From Bathynomus jamesi (lineage: Eukaryota > Arthropoda > Malacostraca > Isopoda > Cirolanidae): 64,000 nt of DNA. The first letter of the stretch is position 1. Every line of letters starts with the position of its first letter. The position numbers were made by a program, and so were the translations under genes. Below are positions 30,127 through 40,383 of the stretch, piece by piece. The stretch is from assembly GCA_023014485.1 (NCBI GenBank), contig JAJOZX010003211.1:262001-326000 (forward strand), given 5' to 3'. Under the pieces are notes generated by a model. The model did not search any database, was not told where the DNA came from, and was given only the letters and a program-made list of their open reading frames with translations.

Positions 30127-31280
30127 TCCTATATCTTGCATTTGATAGATACAGAAAGTACAGCACAAAAAGTGTCACCCGATCAGCAAGAGCCTCAGAA
30201 GCCAGCAGAGTGTACCAGTAGAGTCTTAATATGGTATTACCGGCACAGAAGGTTAACGTGTCAGTCCCAGAAAATAAGGAACAGCTGATTTCTCTCATCT
30301 GTACAGAGCTAGCAGAAGACATGTTATTCCATCAGCAGCATTATCACCACAAACTGGTCATCACTGGCAGTCAGAATGCACCTGTTTAAGTCAGTAGAGG
30401 CATTGTTGTCAACAGAAGAGATATTGCCACCACGTATGAGGAAGCTGACAATATACAACAAGCTATCATGCTTACCAAGGAAACCAGTGAAGGTGTGTCT
30501 ATGATAACAGATGACACTGATGTGTTTGCCCTTCTTCTCCACCATTATCTTGAACAAGGACTCCAAAGTGTGATGATAATGGAATCACCTATCAAAGAGA
30601 GATTAGTAGTAGACATCTGTGCTACAGTTGAAGAACATTCACATATTATACCTGGGCTGCTAGCTGCCCATGCACTTCCAGGATGCGATACTGTCGCTTG
30701 CTGTTTTGGCATTGGAAAAGGAACTCTTGTAAAAACACTATGAATGGGCTTTTCTCTCAGAGTTCTGGGCGACTTAAACAACTTCCTAGCTGATGTCATC
30801 AATCGGGCAACAAGATTCATGATATCATACTATGGACTGGCAAATTGTAGCACCATGTCAGAGGCTCGGCAAAAGTTGTGGGCAGTAAAAATGGGTAAAG
30901 GCACCACTTTGACACCCAAACTCAGCACTTTGCCTCTAACTACTGAGGCATTTGTAGAAAATGTCAAAAGAGTACATCTGCAAACAAGTGTATGGAAGCA
31001 TGCTCTGACCCAGACCCACAACATCTTGATCCACAGGAGTTTGGTTGGATACGCGATGAGGACTGTAAATCACTGTTACCTGTAACTGTTCCTGATGGTG
31101 TAGTTTTTGCTCCAGCAGAGATTTTGAAACTAATAAAATGCTCATGTGAGAGTGACACACCATGCAAATACCGCAACTGTGGCTGCAGCAATGCAAAACT
31201 GGCATGTACATTGTACAATCTTCTGTGCTTGTCATGCAATGGGCAACTGCAGACGGGAATGAGAATACTGAGTTCCTAAA
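30127..31280 (+). pseudogene. Split gene, segment 4, with PIN/FEN-like core
   Basis: It continues LYLAFDRYRKYSTKS, meets a TAG near 30224, then LPAQKVNVSVPENKEQL. The core frame 30468-30743 holds the acidic TDDTDVFALL (metal-binding candidate Asps) and AHALPGCDTVACCFGIGKG, the strongest catalytic-looking block. A TGA at 30741 interrupts it and reading resumes in the same frame to about 31000; the frame then shifts to give DPQEFGWI and the cysteine tail. At least three stops and two shifts make it a pseudogene. Confidence 0.75.
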
Positions 31281-31697
31281 TAGTGGCGTCCGGGGGCAAG
31301 GGTTAAGAATGGTGCCCCCCCTCTCGAGGGTTGCTGAAGATAGCCCGAGTTAGGCGCTAAGGCGGGGGGGTACGGGGGCCCTCCCCCGGGAAAATTATGA
31401 GTACGAAGAGTCGATTTCATGCAATCTGAGCCCTATTTTCAACTATTTTGAACACCTATTTTCAAGGTAGATTAATAAGATTATAAGTATCGGTTATTTT
31501 AACCTAGTTTAGTTTACTACATAAATCACTGTTTTCATGAAAATTTGAAAATAGTATACCAAAGTAATGAACAAAAACTTGAAAAATCAAATTTTGCAGA
31601 GATTCAATTTTGCCTTCATCTTTCTGTTTTATTTTTATCAAAAAAATCTAGAGGTGTTCACAACATTTGAATTTTTTCTCAAATCTATTTTTAATTA

Positions 31698-32125
31698 TGT
31701 AATAGCGTGGGGTTAGTGACCCCGCTAAGTTACTAGGTTTCTAAACAACAACAAAGGCACTTACCGGTGCGTTGAATTAGATATTCTTTAGGGCTTACCA
31801 TAGATTTCCTGCGTCCCACAAAGCAGTCTACCTAAACTCTCTAACTTTACTAATTTAGAAGCTATAGACATTACCCCTAACTGATATAATATATTGACAA
31901 CTTCCTACTCCATTTGTCACCTTAGAAACATCACCAAATTAAACTTAACACCAACGATTTAGTCAGATACAAAAATACATGCTGTTTAGTTCAGGCCAAT
32001 AAACGAATAAACCGCGTTCCGCTGTTTATCTTTTTGTGTTGCCATTCAGCTTTCTTTTAGTGACTTTTCCTTTTAGTGACTTTTAGACTATATACATACA
32101 TACCACACACACACACGTCACCTCA
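31698..32125 (+). repeat. Solo LTR, family S, copy 1
   Basis: It begins TGTAATAGCGTGGGG and ends CACGTCACCTCA. The 5-bp duplication AATTA is exact on both sides. It aligns over its whole length with 52776-53202. TG...CA ends and a 5-bp TSD define an LTR; no internal retrotransposon region of this family is in the window. Confidence 0.92.
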
Positions 32126-32224
32126 AATTATATAATAGGTTTAGGTATACACAGTACACATTAGTCAGTGAAATGTAATATATTGTCTTATTTACCTACA
32201 ATTAGTTTTTCCAATAATGTACTT

Positions 32225-32310
32225 GTACATTCTTGAACAAAATTGGTTAAAGCTTGTGATATCCTTATGAGAACAAATGAGTTCGAAACCGGTCGGTGTC
32301 TAGTTTTTCA
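32225..32310 (+). repeat. tRNA-like (pol III box) SINE candidate
   Basis: TTGGTTAAAGCTTGTG, like the end of an A box, precedes GAGTTCGAAACC, a good B box, by about 30 bases. A second copy of the A-box part (TGGCTCAATTGGTTAAAGC) occurs at 32527-32545 without a B box. It suggests a tRNA-derived SINE broken and partly duplicated. Confidence 0.4.
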
Positions 32311-32731
32311 TCCATCGCTATTTATGTGCTCAAATTATACTGTACATATTTCACTCATTCTGTTTGAAGGCTACCCATCAGCAGAAACAAAATGAATTTT
32401 CGGCATCAAAATTATAATAGAGGTTATTTAAATATTTGTCATTCACTGACTATGTGAATACATTACACTCTGTCACAACCACAATAGTTTATATAGCACA
32501 CTTAAGGCAGTGGTTAACTGCTAGGCCGTTGGCTCAATTGGTTAAAGCTTGTGGCAATGCACATCATATTTCTATATTTTTGTCACGATTTTATTTAATA
32601 CACATCTTTTGATACATTTGCTATATTAGCACGTATGTATAAATTTGTTTCTATGATATATGTACCAGTTTTTATCATTAAATAAAAATTTTAATTTAGT
32701 TTTTTTTTACTAGAAATAAACACTATTATTA

Positions 32732-33194
32732 CACAGGTCAACAAAAAAATTTTTTTTGTTTCGTTGCCAAGGAAATTCGTACGAATTTAGGGTATTTTGG
32801 GGTTGCTGAATTCCAAAATGAAAGTAGTTTTTCCGATTTGGCTCTAGTTCTTGAGATAATGAATACCCTCAATTAATAGGAAACGTAACCATAACGCGTG
32901 CATATGGGAAACTACCGGAACATTCTAGATGGTGAGACACGCGAATATTCTTAGTGTTTACTCCGCGATCATTCTAGAATATTCCCCCTCCGTATATAAG
33001 TCATCGGCCACCCAACCAGTAAGTAGGCTCCGCCTGAACATTAAATTTTTTGCATTTTTACGTGTTTCAATGGGGTACCAATTATCTCATAAATTAGAGC
33101 CAATCTAGCAAAACCGATGTCATATTCGGAATCAGCACCACAAAGTTACCCCAAAATCACTCTAATATGATTGGCAATAAAATGAGTGTTGACC

Positions 33195-33198
<4 letters not shown>
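32732..33198. mobile_element. CACWG-ended element nested in insertion D
   Basis: The ends are CACAGGTCAACA and, from the right, CACTGGTCAACA, with TTA on both sides inside an ATT run. The arms share GAGATAAT and GATTTGGCTCTA-like blocks and resemble the arms of the element at 7976-8989. It contains a heat-shock-like promoter (32972-33000). Confidence 0.65.
32972..33000 (+). promoter_or_regulatory. Perfect heat-shock element with adjacent TATA box
   Basis: TTCTAGAATATTC is a three-unit nTTCnnGAAnnTTCn heat-shock-factor site. TATATAAG follows 8 bases later. Partial units GAACATTC and GAATATTC lie at 32918 and 32943. Activity is inference. Confidence 0.45.

Positions 33199-33228
<30 letters not shown>
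33199..33228 (+). repeat. (ATT)n microsatellite
   Basis: About ten ATT units at the right border of the nested CACWG element. Confidence 0.95.
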
Positions 33229-33230
<2 letters not shown>

Positions 33231-33436
33231 ACCCCTGTCTGTGGTTACGATGCATGTCCAAACTTGCCATCTAGCCGCGGATGAAAAAACGCAGATGTCA
33301 TACTAAAAAAATTGCTCGCTCGGCCGATTTGGCGTCCCCCCAAAAACCGGCGCCCAGGGCACAAGCCCCCCCTTTGTCCCCCTCGCTATGCCACTGTTCT
33401 TAAATGAGTAAAATTAAGATGTGACAGTGTGGTTAC

Positions 33437-33848
33437 TGTAGTGACCGATAGATAAGGCTATGGTTCACACACTGTATACAGATACAGTACAATAACCAGA
33501 ATTAAGTTACACAACGAAATAATTATAGACTCACCTCAAATATAGAACAACAGTTCCAGACAATATTCTAGATAGCCAGTAATAGTCGTTAGTCTAGCAG
33601 TTGTCAGTCTATTAGTTAGTCAATAGCTATATCAGTATATAGGCTAGTAGTTCACAATAGTACAACGACAATCAACACTACATCCATAATCGCAATGCTA
33701 ACGATCATCCCAAAACATCATCGCTGCATATCCGCCCTAATCTGTCAAAACTCAAAACCAGTGCTGCCAGATCAATATTAGTTTTTATTATTAAGGTGTT
33801 TTTTTGGTGTGTCGATCTGCAGACTTTTAATCACACCAATCCACCACA
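33437..33848 (-). repeat. Gypsy 3' LTR
   Basis: Plus-strand reading begins TGTAGTGACCG and ends CCACCACA. On the sense strand it is preceded directly by a purine-rich GGGGAGGAG tract. Confidence 0.94.
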
Positions 33849-33864
33849 CTCCTCCCCTATAAGT

Positions 33865-35148
33865 TCAGACGTTCCGGGGCTCTTTTAACCCTGGTAGAAC
33901 GACGAACTCCAAGTGCAGTAAATTCCTCTGGCTCAGCCACAGGTGACAGAGAGGATTTGTTTCCATTTCGGTTGGAATAGTAGTGGTACTCTCTGGAGTA
34001 GTAGGAATAGGTGTACGCTCTAGAGTAGGAGGAATAGTAGGGGTAGCGGAAGGCACAGAATGAGGTAGAATCTGATCCTGATGTCGATTCTGAATTCGAC
34101 CATCTTCAGTTACACATCTGTAGGAAACAGGATCAGTCTGCCTTCTAACTATAGCTGGTACCCACTTGGGACCCTGAGAGTAATTGCGAATCATGACCTT
34201 ATTTTGAGGTAGCAGCTCTAGCGTCCTAGGAGTCTTAGATTCAAAGGCACGTTTTTGCCGCTCTTGCCGACTGTAAACTCCTTGACAAATAGAATCATGA
34301 GGACGCACAAGATCAAAAATACAGCGAATACGACGGCCAAACATCAACTTGGACGGTGCAACACCTGTAGTAGAATGGAATGTCAACCTGTATTTCATGA
34401 GAAAGCGATCCAAAGCAACCTGAATTCCCTTCCCCTTTGCATGAAGCAAAGCAGACTTAACAGAATGGACCATATTCTCAGCCAAGCCATTTGAAGATGG
34501 GTGATAGGGAGCAGTACGAACATGACGAATACCATTGGAAGACAAAAACGTAGAAAAATCAGAACTAATAAAACTTGGGCCATTATCAGAAACCAAAACA
34601 ACTGGAAGGCCAAATCTGGCAAAAATAGAACGCAACAGACGAATAGTAGAGGATGAAGACATAGATGTAGTACGAAGAACCTCTACCCATTTAGAATGAG
34701 CATCGACAATGACTAGAAGATAGTGGTGATTGATGGGACCCGCATAATCAATAGGAATTCTGTGCCATGGATGGGAAGGCCATTCCCAGGAATGTAGAAA
34801 ACCCTTTTTAGGAGTATCACGTAACCCCAAACACCGAGAGCATGAATTCACAAGCGAAAGGATGTCACTATCCAGTCCGGCCCACCAAAAATAACTTCGG
34901 GCCAGTTCCTTCATACGAGTAGCACCCATATGATCGAAATGAAGTTCTTTAAGCAAAAGAGACTTGCCCAGGTCTGGGATAAGAACCCGAGACCCCCAAA
35001 GGACACATTCATCCTGAATAGATAACTCTGTGCGTCTTTGGTGGAAAGGTTGGTAAGAACTGTTCACCTTCATAGGCCAACCACTAGAGACCATCTGATA
35101 AACAAGAGACAAAATAGGATCAGATTTAGTCCACTGAGCAATAATCAT
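33865..35148 (-). CDS. Gypsy integrase
   Basis: Inserts element cDNA into the genome. The 427 residues show an H-H-C-C zinc motif (HFDHMG to CSRCLG), then the core triad in IDYAGPI, VSDNGPSFIS and NGLAENMVHS, then a basic C-terminal domain and a Pro/Thr-rich tail. No internal stop. It overlaps the RNase H frame by four bases, so a small indel probably separated a single Pol frame. Confidence 0.93.
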   Translation of the reverse strand: MIIAQWTKSDPILSLVYQMVSSGWPMKVNSSYQPFHQRRTELSIQDECVLWGSRVLIPDLGKSLLLKELHFDHMGATRMKELARSYFWWAGLDSDILSLVNSCSRCLGLRDTPKKGFLHSWEWPSHPWHRIPIDYAGPINHHYLLVIVDAHSKWVEVLRTTSMSSSSTIRLLRSIFARFGLPVVLVSDNGPSFISSDFSTFLSSNGIRHVRTAPYHPSSNGLAENMVHSVKSALLHAKGKGIQVALDRFLMKYRLTFHSTTGVAPSKLMFGRRIRCIFDLVRPHDSICQGVYSRQERQKRAFESKTPRTLELLPQNKVMIRNYSQGPKWVPAIVRRQTDPVSYRCVTEDGRIQNRHQDQILPHSVPSATPTIPPTLERTPIPTTPESTTTIPTEMETNPLCHLWLSQRNLLHLEFVVLPGLKEPRNV

Positions 35149-35435
35149 AGCTGTAAGTTTGTAACTGGTGTTGTCCCTAGAAATTCAACTAAGTGAACCC
35201 ATTCAGCTGGAATTGGGACACATTCAATGGAAGCATCTAAAGGTAACCGGCTTAAAGCATCAGCATTACCCAAATGCTTACCTGACCGGTGCACTAGATT
35301 GAAAGAATAGGCTTGTAGCATGAGAGCCCAACGTTGTATTCGTCCTGCAGCCAAGATAGGAATTTGTTTATTAGGAGCAAACAACCCTAACAATGGTTTA
35401 TGATCAGTCACTAGGGTAAAATGCTGACCCCACAA
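35145..35435 (-). CDS. Gypsy RNase H fragment
   Basis: The frame contains HFTLVTDHKPLLGLF and ALMLQAYSFNLVHRSGKHLGNADALSRLP, typical of the Ty3/Gypsy RNase H second half. The first half lies in another frame between about 35440 and 35620, where on the minus strand FVSRTLN and EREALALI-like residues can be read, separated by indels. Confidence 0.85.
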   Translation of the reverse strand: MWGQHFTLVTDHKPLLGLFAPNKQIPILAAGRIQRWALMLQAYSFNLVHRSGKHLGNADALSRLPLDASIECVPIPAEWVHLVEFLGTTPVTNLQL

Positions 35436-35626
35436 GTAAAAATTAAACTTTTTACTGCGAAGATTAGGGCTAATGCTTCACGTTCTACCTGTGAATAATT
35501 CCTCTCTACTGTATTTAGAGTGCGGGAAACAAAAGAAATAGGTCTTTCTTCCCCGTTAATAGAGCAAGTACTGCTCCACTGCCATATGAGCTGCTATCAG
35601 CAGTTACAACTATAGGTAGTTTAGGA

Positions 35627-36052
35627 TCAAAATGCACTAAACATGAGAATTGAGTAAGAGCTCATTTGACTGTTGAAACTAGACTGTTCCTCTTTACCCC
35701 AACTCCATTTAGTGTCTTTCCTGAGTAATTTATTTAGTGGTTCCAATGTAGTAGCAGCATTTGGTAGAAATTTCCTGTAGAAATTAAGTAAGCCTAGATA
35801 TGCTTGAAGCTGAGTGACATTAGTAGGTGCAGGAGCCTTACAAATAGCATCAACTTTATCCTTAGTAGGATGCAAACCTAATGAATCAATCTTAAATCCC
35901 AAATACTGAATTTCATTAGTTATCCAGACACATTTTTCCTTATTTAGAGTTAAACCAGCAGCTGCTAACTTCTGCAAAACTGTCCTTAGACTAGACGTAT
36001 GTTCTGCTTCTGTTTTTCCAGCTATAAGGATGTCATCCAGGTAACATACCAC
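35627..36052 (-). CDS. Gypsy reverse transcriptase, palm/thumb part
   Basis: Opens at the active site YLDDILIAG (residues 4-12), so the YxDD box is intact. QYLGFKIDS and LQAYLGLLNFYRKFLPN follow, the RT thumb/connection pattern of Ty3/Gypsy. It ends by frameshift ahead of RNase H. Confidence 0.9.
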   Translation of the reverse strand: MVCYLDDILIAGKTEAEHTSSLRTVLQKLAAAGLTLNKEKCVWITNEIQYLGFKIDSLGLHPTKDKVDAICKAPAPTNVTQLQAYLGLLNFYRKFLPNAATTLEPLNKLLRKDTKWSWGKEEQSSFNSQMSSYSILMFSAF

Positions 36053-36088
36053 ATCTGAAATTCTATCTAATATGCGACTAATAGTTCT

Positions 36089-36547
36089 TTAAAAAATGCC
36101 AGGAGCTAATGAAATACCATAACATAATCTATTATAACGAAATAGACCCTTGTGAGTATTTATAGTTGTAATATCCTTAGATTTTTCATCAAGCTCCAGC
36201 TGTGCATAGGCTTGTGACATATCCAGCTTAGAGAAGTATTTATTACCAGCTAACTTACTAAAAATATCAGCAGGATTAGGAATAGGATATTTATCTATTA
36301 GAATAGCCTTATTAGCAGTTACTTTGTAGTCCCCACAAATACGAACACTCTTATTAGGTTTTAACACAGGGACAATAGGTGCTGCCCATAATGAGTGCGA
36401 TATAGGTTCAATAACCTTTTCCTTAGTGAGCCTGTCTAGCTCCAATTCTACCTTTTCTCTTAGAACATAAGGCAATGGCCTAGCTTTACAAAATTTAGGG
36501 CTGGCTTCATTATTCAATTCAATAGACACTTTATGATCTTTGAGCAT
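36089..36547 (-). CDS. Gypsy reverse transcriptase, finger/palm part
   Basis: Contains ARPLPYVLREKVELELDRL, WAAPIVPVLKPN, the palm Asp in FSKLDMSQAY and ending FRYNRLCYGISLAPGIF. The next RT motif is in a neighbouring frame about 40 bases downstream on the minus strand. Confidence 0.9.
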   Translation of the reverse strand: MLKDHKVSIELNNEASPKFCKARPLPYVLREKVELELDRLTKEKVIEPISHSLWAAPIVPVLKPNKSVRICGDYKVTANKAILIDKYPIPNPADIFSKLAGNKYFSKLDMSQAYAQLELDEKSKDITTINTHKGLFRYNRLCYGISLAPGIF

Positions 36548-36639
36548 GCCAAGAGTAGGCCCAAATAATTTTGGAAATTCCGTTAAAAGAATTGAGAGAT
36601 TATTAGGTATTACAGAACAATTTATTGATTGATGATCAA

Positions 36640-36915
36640 CTAAATGTTATGAATAGGCAAGTTTAGAAAATGAATCCAATCTCTATCTAGAAGAGTAGGA
36701 CCTGGCTCATCAATCACTAAAAGTGTCAACTGTTTGTGATACTTTGTATCATTTATTGTAATTTGAACTTTAGCCTCTCCTACTATTGGCATCTCAACAT
36801 TTCCATATTTTCTCAGAGTAGCCTTAGAATGATATAGTGGTATGGAGTTTTGGAATTTTTCTACAAAATAATCCTTAGAAATTATAGTTCTAGCTGCACC
36901 TGTGTCCAGTTCCAT
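36640..36915 (-). CDS. Gypsy aspartic protease
   Basis: Starts close to the active site ELDTGAARTIIS (DTG at residues 4-6), followed by TLLVIDEPGPTLLDRDWI, the flap/ILGRD-like region. A few upstream residues in the same frame likely belong to it. Frame separated from gag and RT. Confidence 0.88.
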   Translation of the reverse strand: MELDTGAARTIISKDYFVEKFQNSIPLYHSKATLRKYGNVEMPIVGEAKVQITINDTKYHKQLTLLVIDEPGPTLLDRDWIHFLNLPIHNI

Positions 36916-36944
36916 TGGAAGTTTGACTTTATTTATAGTAGCAT

Positions 36945-37794
36945 CTATAATATAAGGACCAGCATTTGTAGTGCCATCCTGACTGAAAATATATTCAGAG
37001 CTATCCGTGACTGCTTTAGACTGTTGGCTGATAAAGGAGGTTTATGCATTTTAGAAAAACAAACCTTTGATATATGTCCAACTTTGTTACATTTATAACA
37101 TACTGCCTCCTTGAAAGGGCGGTCTACCTTCCAATGCTGTTTGCCACAGCCAGTACAAGGTTTTTTAGGTTTAGCACTTTGCTTAGGCCAATTTTTTAAA
37201 CTATCTGCTTTTAGAAAGTTTCTTTGGCTAACCTTTGGATTATCCTTAGCCTTAGTTCCTGTAGACCTACTATTTAGGTTAATATTAGATTTAGGCCTGA
37301 TCAAATTCACATCACCAAATACCTTTGCATCCTTAGCAGCAGCTTCCCAAGTTGTGGCTAGTACTACTGCAACATCAAAAGTTAGGTTTTTAATTGTCAA
37401 TAGTTCTCGCTGAGTGGCCTCCTCTCTCAAACCCATGACAAATCTATCCCGTAGCATTTCTGTTAGGTTAGGGCCAAACTCACAAGTACTAGCCAGTTTC
37501 CTTTGGCTAGCTACAAAGTCAGCAATTGATTCACCTACAGCCTGATTTCGAGAATAGAACTGAAATCTCTTAGAAATCACTACCACTTGAGGCTTATAGT
37601 GATCTTTTAGAACTGTAACTAAATCTGTATAGCTACAGACTACAAGTTTTAGGGCCTATTAGAGTTAAAAAAGATGGTACCCTTTTATCATATGGTATAG
37701 AATTCGCTGCAAAAAACAACTCCACTCTATCTGTGTACGTGGCAAAATCTTCCTCGCCCTCCGAATAGGGGCCTATTTGACCAATAACAGGCAT
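36945..37794 (-). CDS. gag: Gypsy Gag, broken by frameshift
   Basis: A start at 37794-37792 gives MPVIGQIGPY and a Gag-like N-terminal domain, which meets a stop near 37640; the remainder continues in another frame (37586-36945) with DFVASQRKLAS, LRDRFVMGL and the zinc knuckle CYKCNKVGHISKVC preceded by CTGCGKQHW. One indel in about 37620-37650 explains this. A spurious frame directly after the LTR (37945-37727) is not part of the gene. Confidence 0.82.
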
Positions 37795-37926
37795 AATCAA
37801 AATAGTCTAAACACAAGCTAGGCTCAATACAAGAACCCTTGAACTGTAGGTTAGCAATTTGCACCTCACTAGCCCCTTCCCCCAAGCGGAAAAAAGACAA
37901 AAATGCAACCAAAAAAAGAAAAAAAA

Positions 37927-37945
37927 AGAAAACCCTCGTCGCCAA
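37927..37945 (-). promoter_or_regulatory. Gypsy primer-binding site, tRNA-Ser type
   Basis: Sense-strand TTGGCGACGAGGG follows the 5' LTR. TGGCGACGAGG complements the CCTCGTCGCCA 3' end known for serine tRNAs. Confidence 0.65.
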
Positions 37946-38358
37946 TGTAGTGACCGGTAGATAAGGCTATGGTTCACACACTATATACAGATACAGTACA
38001 ATAACCAGAATTAAGTTGCACAACGAAATAATTATAGACTCACCTCAAGTATAAAACAACAGTTCCAGACAATATTCTAGATAGTCAGTAATAGTCGTTA
38101 GTCTAGCAGTTGTCAGTCTATTAGTTAGTCAATAGCTATATCAGTATATCTAGATAGGCTAGTAGTTCACAATAGTACAACAACAATCAACACTACATCC
38201 ATAATCGCAATGCTAATGATCATCCCAAAATATCATCGCTGCATATCCGCCCTAATCCGTCAAAACCAGTGCTGCCAGATCAATATTAATTTTTATTATT
38301 AAGGTGGTTTTTTTTGGTGTGTCGATCTGCAGACTTTTAATCACACCAATCCACCACA
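37946..38358 (-). repeat. Gypsy 5' LTR
   Basis: Same termini as the other LTR. It differs by a short ATCTAGATAG-type insertion near 38145 and scattered substitutions. Confidence 0.94.
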
Positions 38359-38764
38359 GTTACCTTAAAAATAAATATTTGACTTGCAATATGTCCATCA
38401 ACATAATTGTTTTTGTTTGAACTAATAGAAGTTTAATAGAAGTTCAATGTAACTGAGACTGAGAATATAGTCAAATTATGGAAGAAACATTACATTGAGT
38501 TGTTCAACTCTGTAAATAAGACCAGTAATGTTAATTGTGATGCTACCTTAGTCCAGATATAAGAGTTAGTGTATTTGAGACTAAACAGGCCATAAAATGT
38601 TTAGATTGTAACAAATCATGTGGTATTGATGGTATTTCTGCTGAGCATCTGAAATTTAGTAGTGACAGATTAGTGCCTCTGTTTGCTTTGTGCTTTACAG
38701 GTTTACTGATATATGGTGTTTTGCCGGATGCAGTATTATCCGTTGTTTTGGTGCCAGTACTAAA

Positions 38765-38870
38765 ACAAACAAACAAACAAAACATCTTTATTGTGGATCA
38801 TTCACAATCCGTAGCCATTTAACCTAACATACAAATACAATCTTACGTATACACTGAACTTAATACATTT
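38765..38870 (-). mobile_element. LINE-A tail fragment inserted in LINE-A
   Basis: Reversed (TTTG)n tail and about 90 bases of 3' region. A short A-rich duplication (TAAAA/GTAAAAG) may flank it. It shows LINE-A retrotransposing into its own older copy. Confidence 0.75.
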
Positions 38871-38956
38871 GATCGTAAAAGATAAAAAAGGTAAAATCAA
38901 CAGTAAAGATAACTATAGGCCAATAGTCTTGGCCAGTAGTATTATGTCTAAGGTGT

Positions 38957-39628
38957 TTGAATTTATACTGTACTCATCAATGTGAATGTTACCTGTATAC
39001 TAGTGATAGCCAATTTGATTTCAAAAAGAAACACAGTAGTGATATGTATGTGTACACGTTGAAGGAAATGTTCTGTAAATACCAAACTCTAGATGCTAAT
39101 GTAGTTTTGTGTTTCCTGGATGCCTCTAAGGCATTTGATCGTGTTAATCATGACAAATTATTCATGAAACTTTTAAATCGTAATGTACCTGGTTACTTGG
39201 TCCGTATATTAATATTTTGGTATAATCACCAGACAATGATTGTAAGATTGGGTGGGGTTAATTCAGGGCCATTCTCTGTGACCAAAGGTGTCAGGCAGGG
39301 AGGGATACTATCCCCCTACGTATTCAATGTTTACATGGATAATCTATCTGTTGTGCTGAACACCTGTAAAGTTGGCTGCTATATTGGTACAATGATTGTT
39401 AATCATCTGATGTATGCAGATGATCTAGTAGTTCTTATTTCTCCATCTGTAAAAGGGCTCAGCACACTTTTAAAGGTGTGTGAAAGGTTTGGGAAGGATA
39501 ACGACATAAAATATAACCCTGATAAAAGTCATGTTATGATTATGAGGATCAAGGCCTACAACTACAAGTATATAAAATTTCCTGAATTTCAATTGAATGG
39601 TATGGTGGTCAGAAGTAACCCAGACTAA
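38957..39628 (+). CDS. LINE-A reverse transcriptase, best-preserved copy
   Basis: 223 residues with CFLDASKAFDRVNHDKLF, FWYNHQTMIVRLGGV, GVRQGGILSPYVFNVYMDNL and HLMYADDLVVLISPS, all core RT blocks with an intact YADD (near residue 154). No stop for 670 bases. It belongs to an APE-endonuclease LINE lineage; the exact clade is not determined. A +1 change at 39610-39625 ends the frame; the next frame resumes KYLGHILTDSLSDDCDI. Confidence 0.88.
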   Translation: MNLYCTHQCECYLYTSDSQFDFKKKHSSDMYVYTLKEMFCKYQTLDANVVLCFLDASKAFDRVNHDKLFMKLLNRNVPGYLVRILIFWYNHQTMIVRLGGVNSGPFSVTKGVRQGGILSPYVFNVYMDNLSVVLNTCKVGCYIGTMIVNHLMYADDLVVLISPSVKGLSTLLKVCERFGKDNDIKYNPDKSHVMIMRIKAYNYKYIKFPEFQLNGMVVRSNPD

Positions 39629-39702
39629 GTATCTTGGCCACATATTAACTGATAGTCTTTCAGATGACTGTGATATTCTAAGGCAATGTAGACAATTATA
39701 TG

Positions 39703-40383
39703 TGCGAAAAATGCTCTGTATGAATTGGTCCACAATTAACCCACCCCTTATATCTCCAGTTTATACTATAGAGTAGATCAAGTCTAGCCTAGAGGGGTCA
39801 GCCTAGAGATTCCGGAAATGGTCCAGAGCGGGCAGATAAATTGAGGTCCACAGTAGGATTCCTCACAAGAATTAGGTTAGGGCAATCTACCTTCACCTTT
39901 GTTAAGCTATGAGTTGATGCTGGGTCTTAGGCCACAATGTAGGCCTAACTTGTCTGACCCAGCTTAATTTAATGAGATTAACTTTGGTGTAAAAACTCAA
40001 TTAGTCACTTACTTTTTGTTATCGGAGTGTCTCCCTTCTCCGGTTATATGTTTTCGAGAGCGCACTTTGCTGGTACGTCCTCTCGCCCCGTTCGTCGTTT
40101 TCGTTCTCCCTTTGTTCTCCTCTTCGCGGGGCTTCTCGTACCAGCGTTGTCTTGGTTTATTCCTCGGTTGGTTGAGCGGTAATGTATCTCCACTACCGAG
40201 CACGCTCCTCCCACACAGTATATAAATACTAGTGTGGAGAATAACTCTGGTGAGCAACCAATTGGTTTCATCCACCCAGTTATTGACATAAAAGGAATTT
40301 AATGATTGTTAGATTAACTACCTACCTACTCAGTGAACCATTTTCGTTACCTCCCAACTACCCACTCATCAGTTTTCCATATA
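39703..40383 (-). repeat. BEL2 3' LTR
   Basis: On the sense strand it runs from TATGGAAAACTG to TTTTTCGCA. A TATA-like TATATAAATAC lies about 170 bases from its sense start (plus-strand 40219-40229), a candidate promoter. Confidence 0.92.

Larger units (their letters stand above)
31281..33396. mobile_element. Insertion D: hAT-like element with a G-rich end
   Basis: The left end is TAGTGGCGTCCGGGGGC and the right end, read inward, is CAGTGGCATAGCGAGGGGG. The flanks TTCCTAAA and TTCTTAAA are an 8-bp duplication with one change. It contains a solo LTR (31698), a tRNA-like region, a CACTG-type element (32732) and an ATT microsatellite. No transposase frame was found. Confidence 0.8.
23481..33412 (+). 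pseudogene. Multicopy-family gene with PIN/FEN-like nuclease core, split by four transposons
   Basis: Four host segments (23481-23866, 26948-27357, 28521-29290, 30127-31280) form one collinear protein. From memory, they match a large uncharacterised family repeated in many invertebrate genomes; I have no database check. Recognisable blocks in order: FTCDQQLYRVAL and GDMHFLMSF; FFAAGHVNYAR and GLWNGIWSDM; GGIIGVTLRPETLKTWALS; a frame-shifted ILWTVNWP; the core TDDTDVFALLLHH followed by GLLAAHALPGCDT and GIGKG, resembling a PIN/FEN metal-binding fold; and a Cys-rich tail (CSCESDTPCKYRNCGC). The 5' end is missing; LINE sequence abuts at 23475. Stops occur at about 30224, 30388 and 30741, with frame changes near 29160 and 31000. 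Inserts A, B and C were removed in silico by TSD logic and the frame is restored at A and B. The final element D lies a few codons before a possible stop at 33408. Confidence 0.8.
33437..38358 (-). mobile_element. Ty3/Gypsy LTR retrotransposon, full length, coding broken
   Basis: Two LTRs of about 412 bp, flanking GTTAC duplication (33432-33436; 38359-38363), a tRNA-Ser-type primer site, a purine tract and gag-protease-RT-RNase H-integrase on the minus strand. The LTRs differ at roughly ten positions and one small indel. Several frameshifts make it inactive. Confidence 0.96.
38440..39702 (+). mobile_element. LINE-A copy, 5' part, interrupted by BEL2
   Basis: Coding starts with NIVKLWKKHYIELFN near 38465 and KSCGIDGISAEHLK near 38615, then VLVPVLK near 38760. 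A reversed LINE-A tail of about 105 bp (38765-38870) splits it before VKDKKGKINSKDNYRPIVLAS. The RT continues to 39697, where BEL2 inserted (TSD ATATG). The continuation is 46888-47430. Confidence 0.85.

Noticed and set aside
37727..37945. Secreted protein with hydrophobic leader on the minus strand
   Set aside because: The FFFFLFLVAF-type leader comes from an A/G-rich run next to the Gypsy 5' LTR and the frame is out of phase with Gag.
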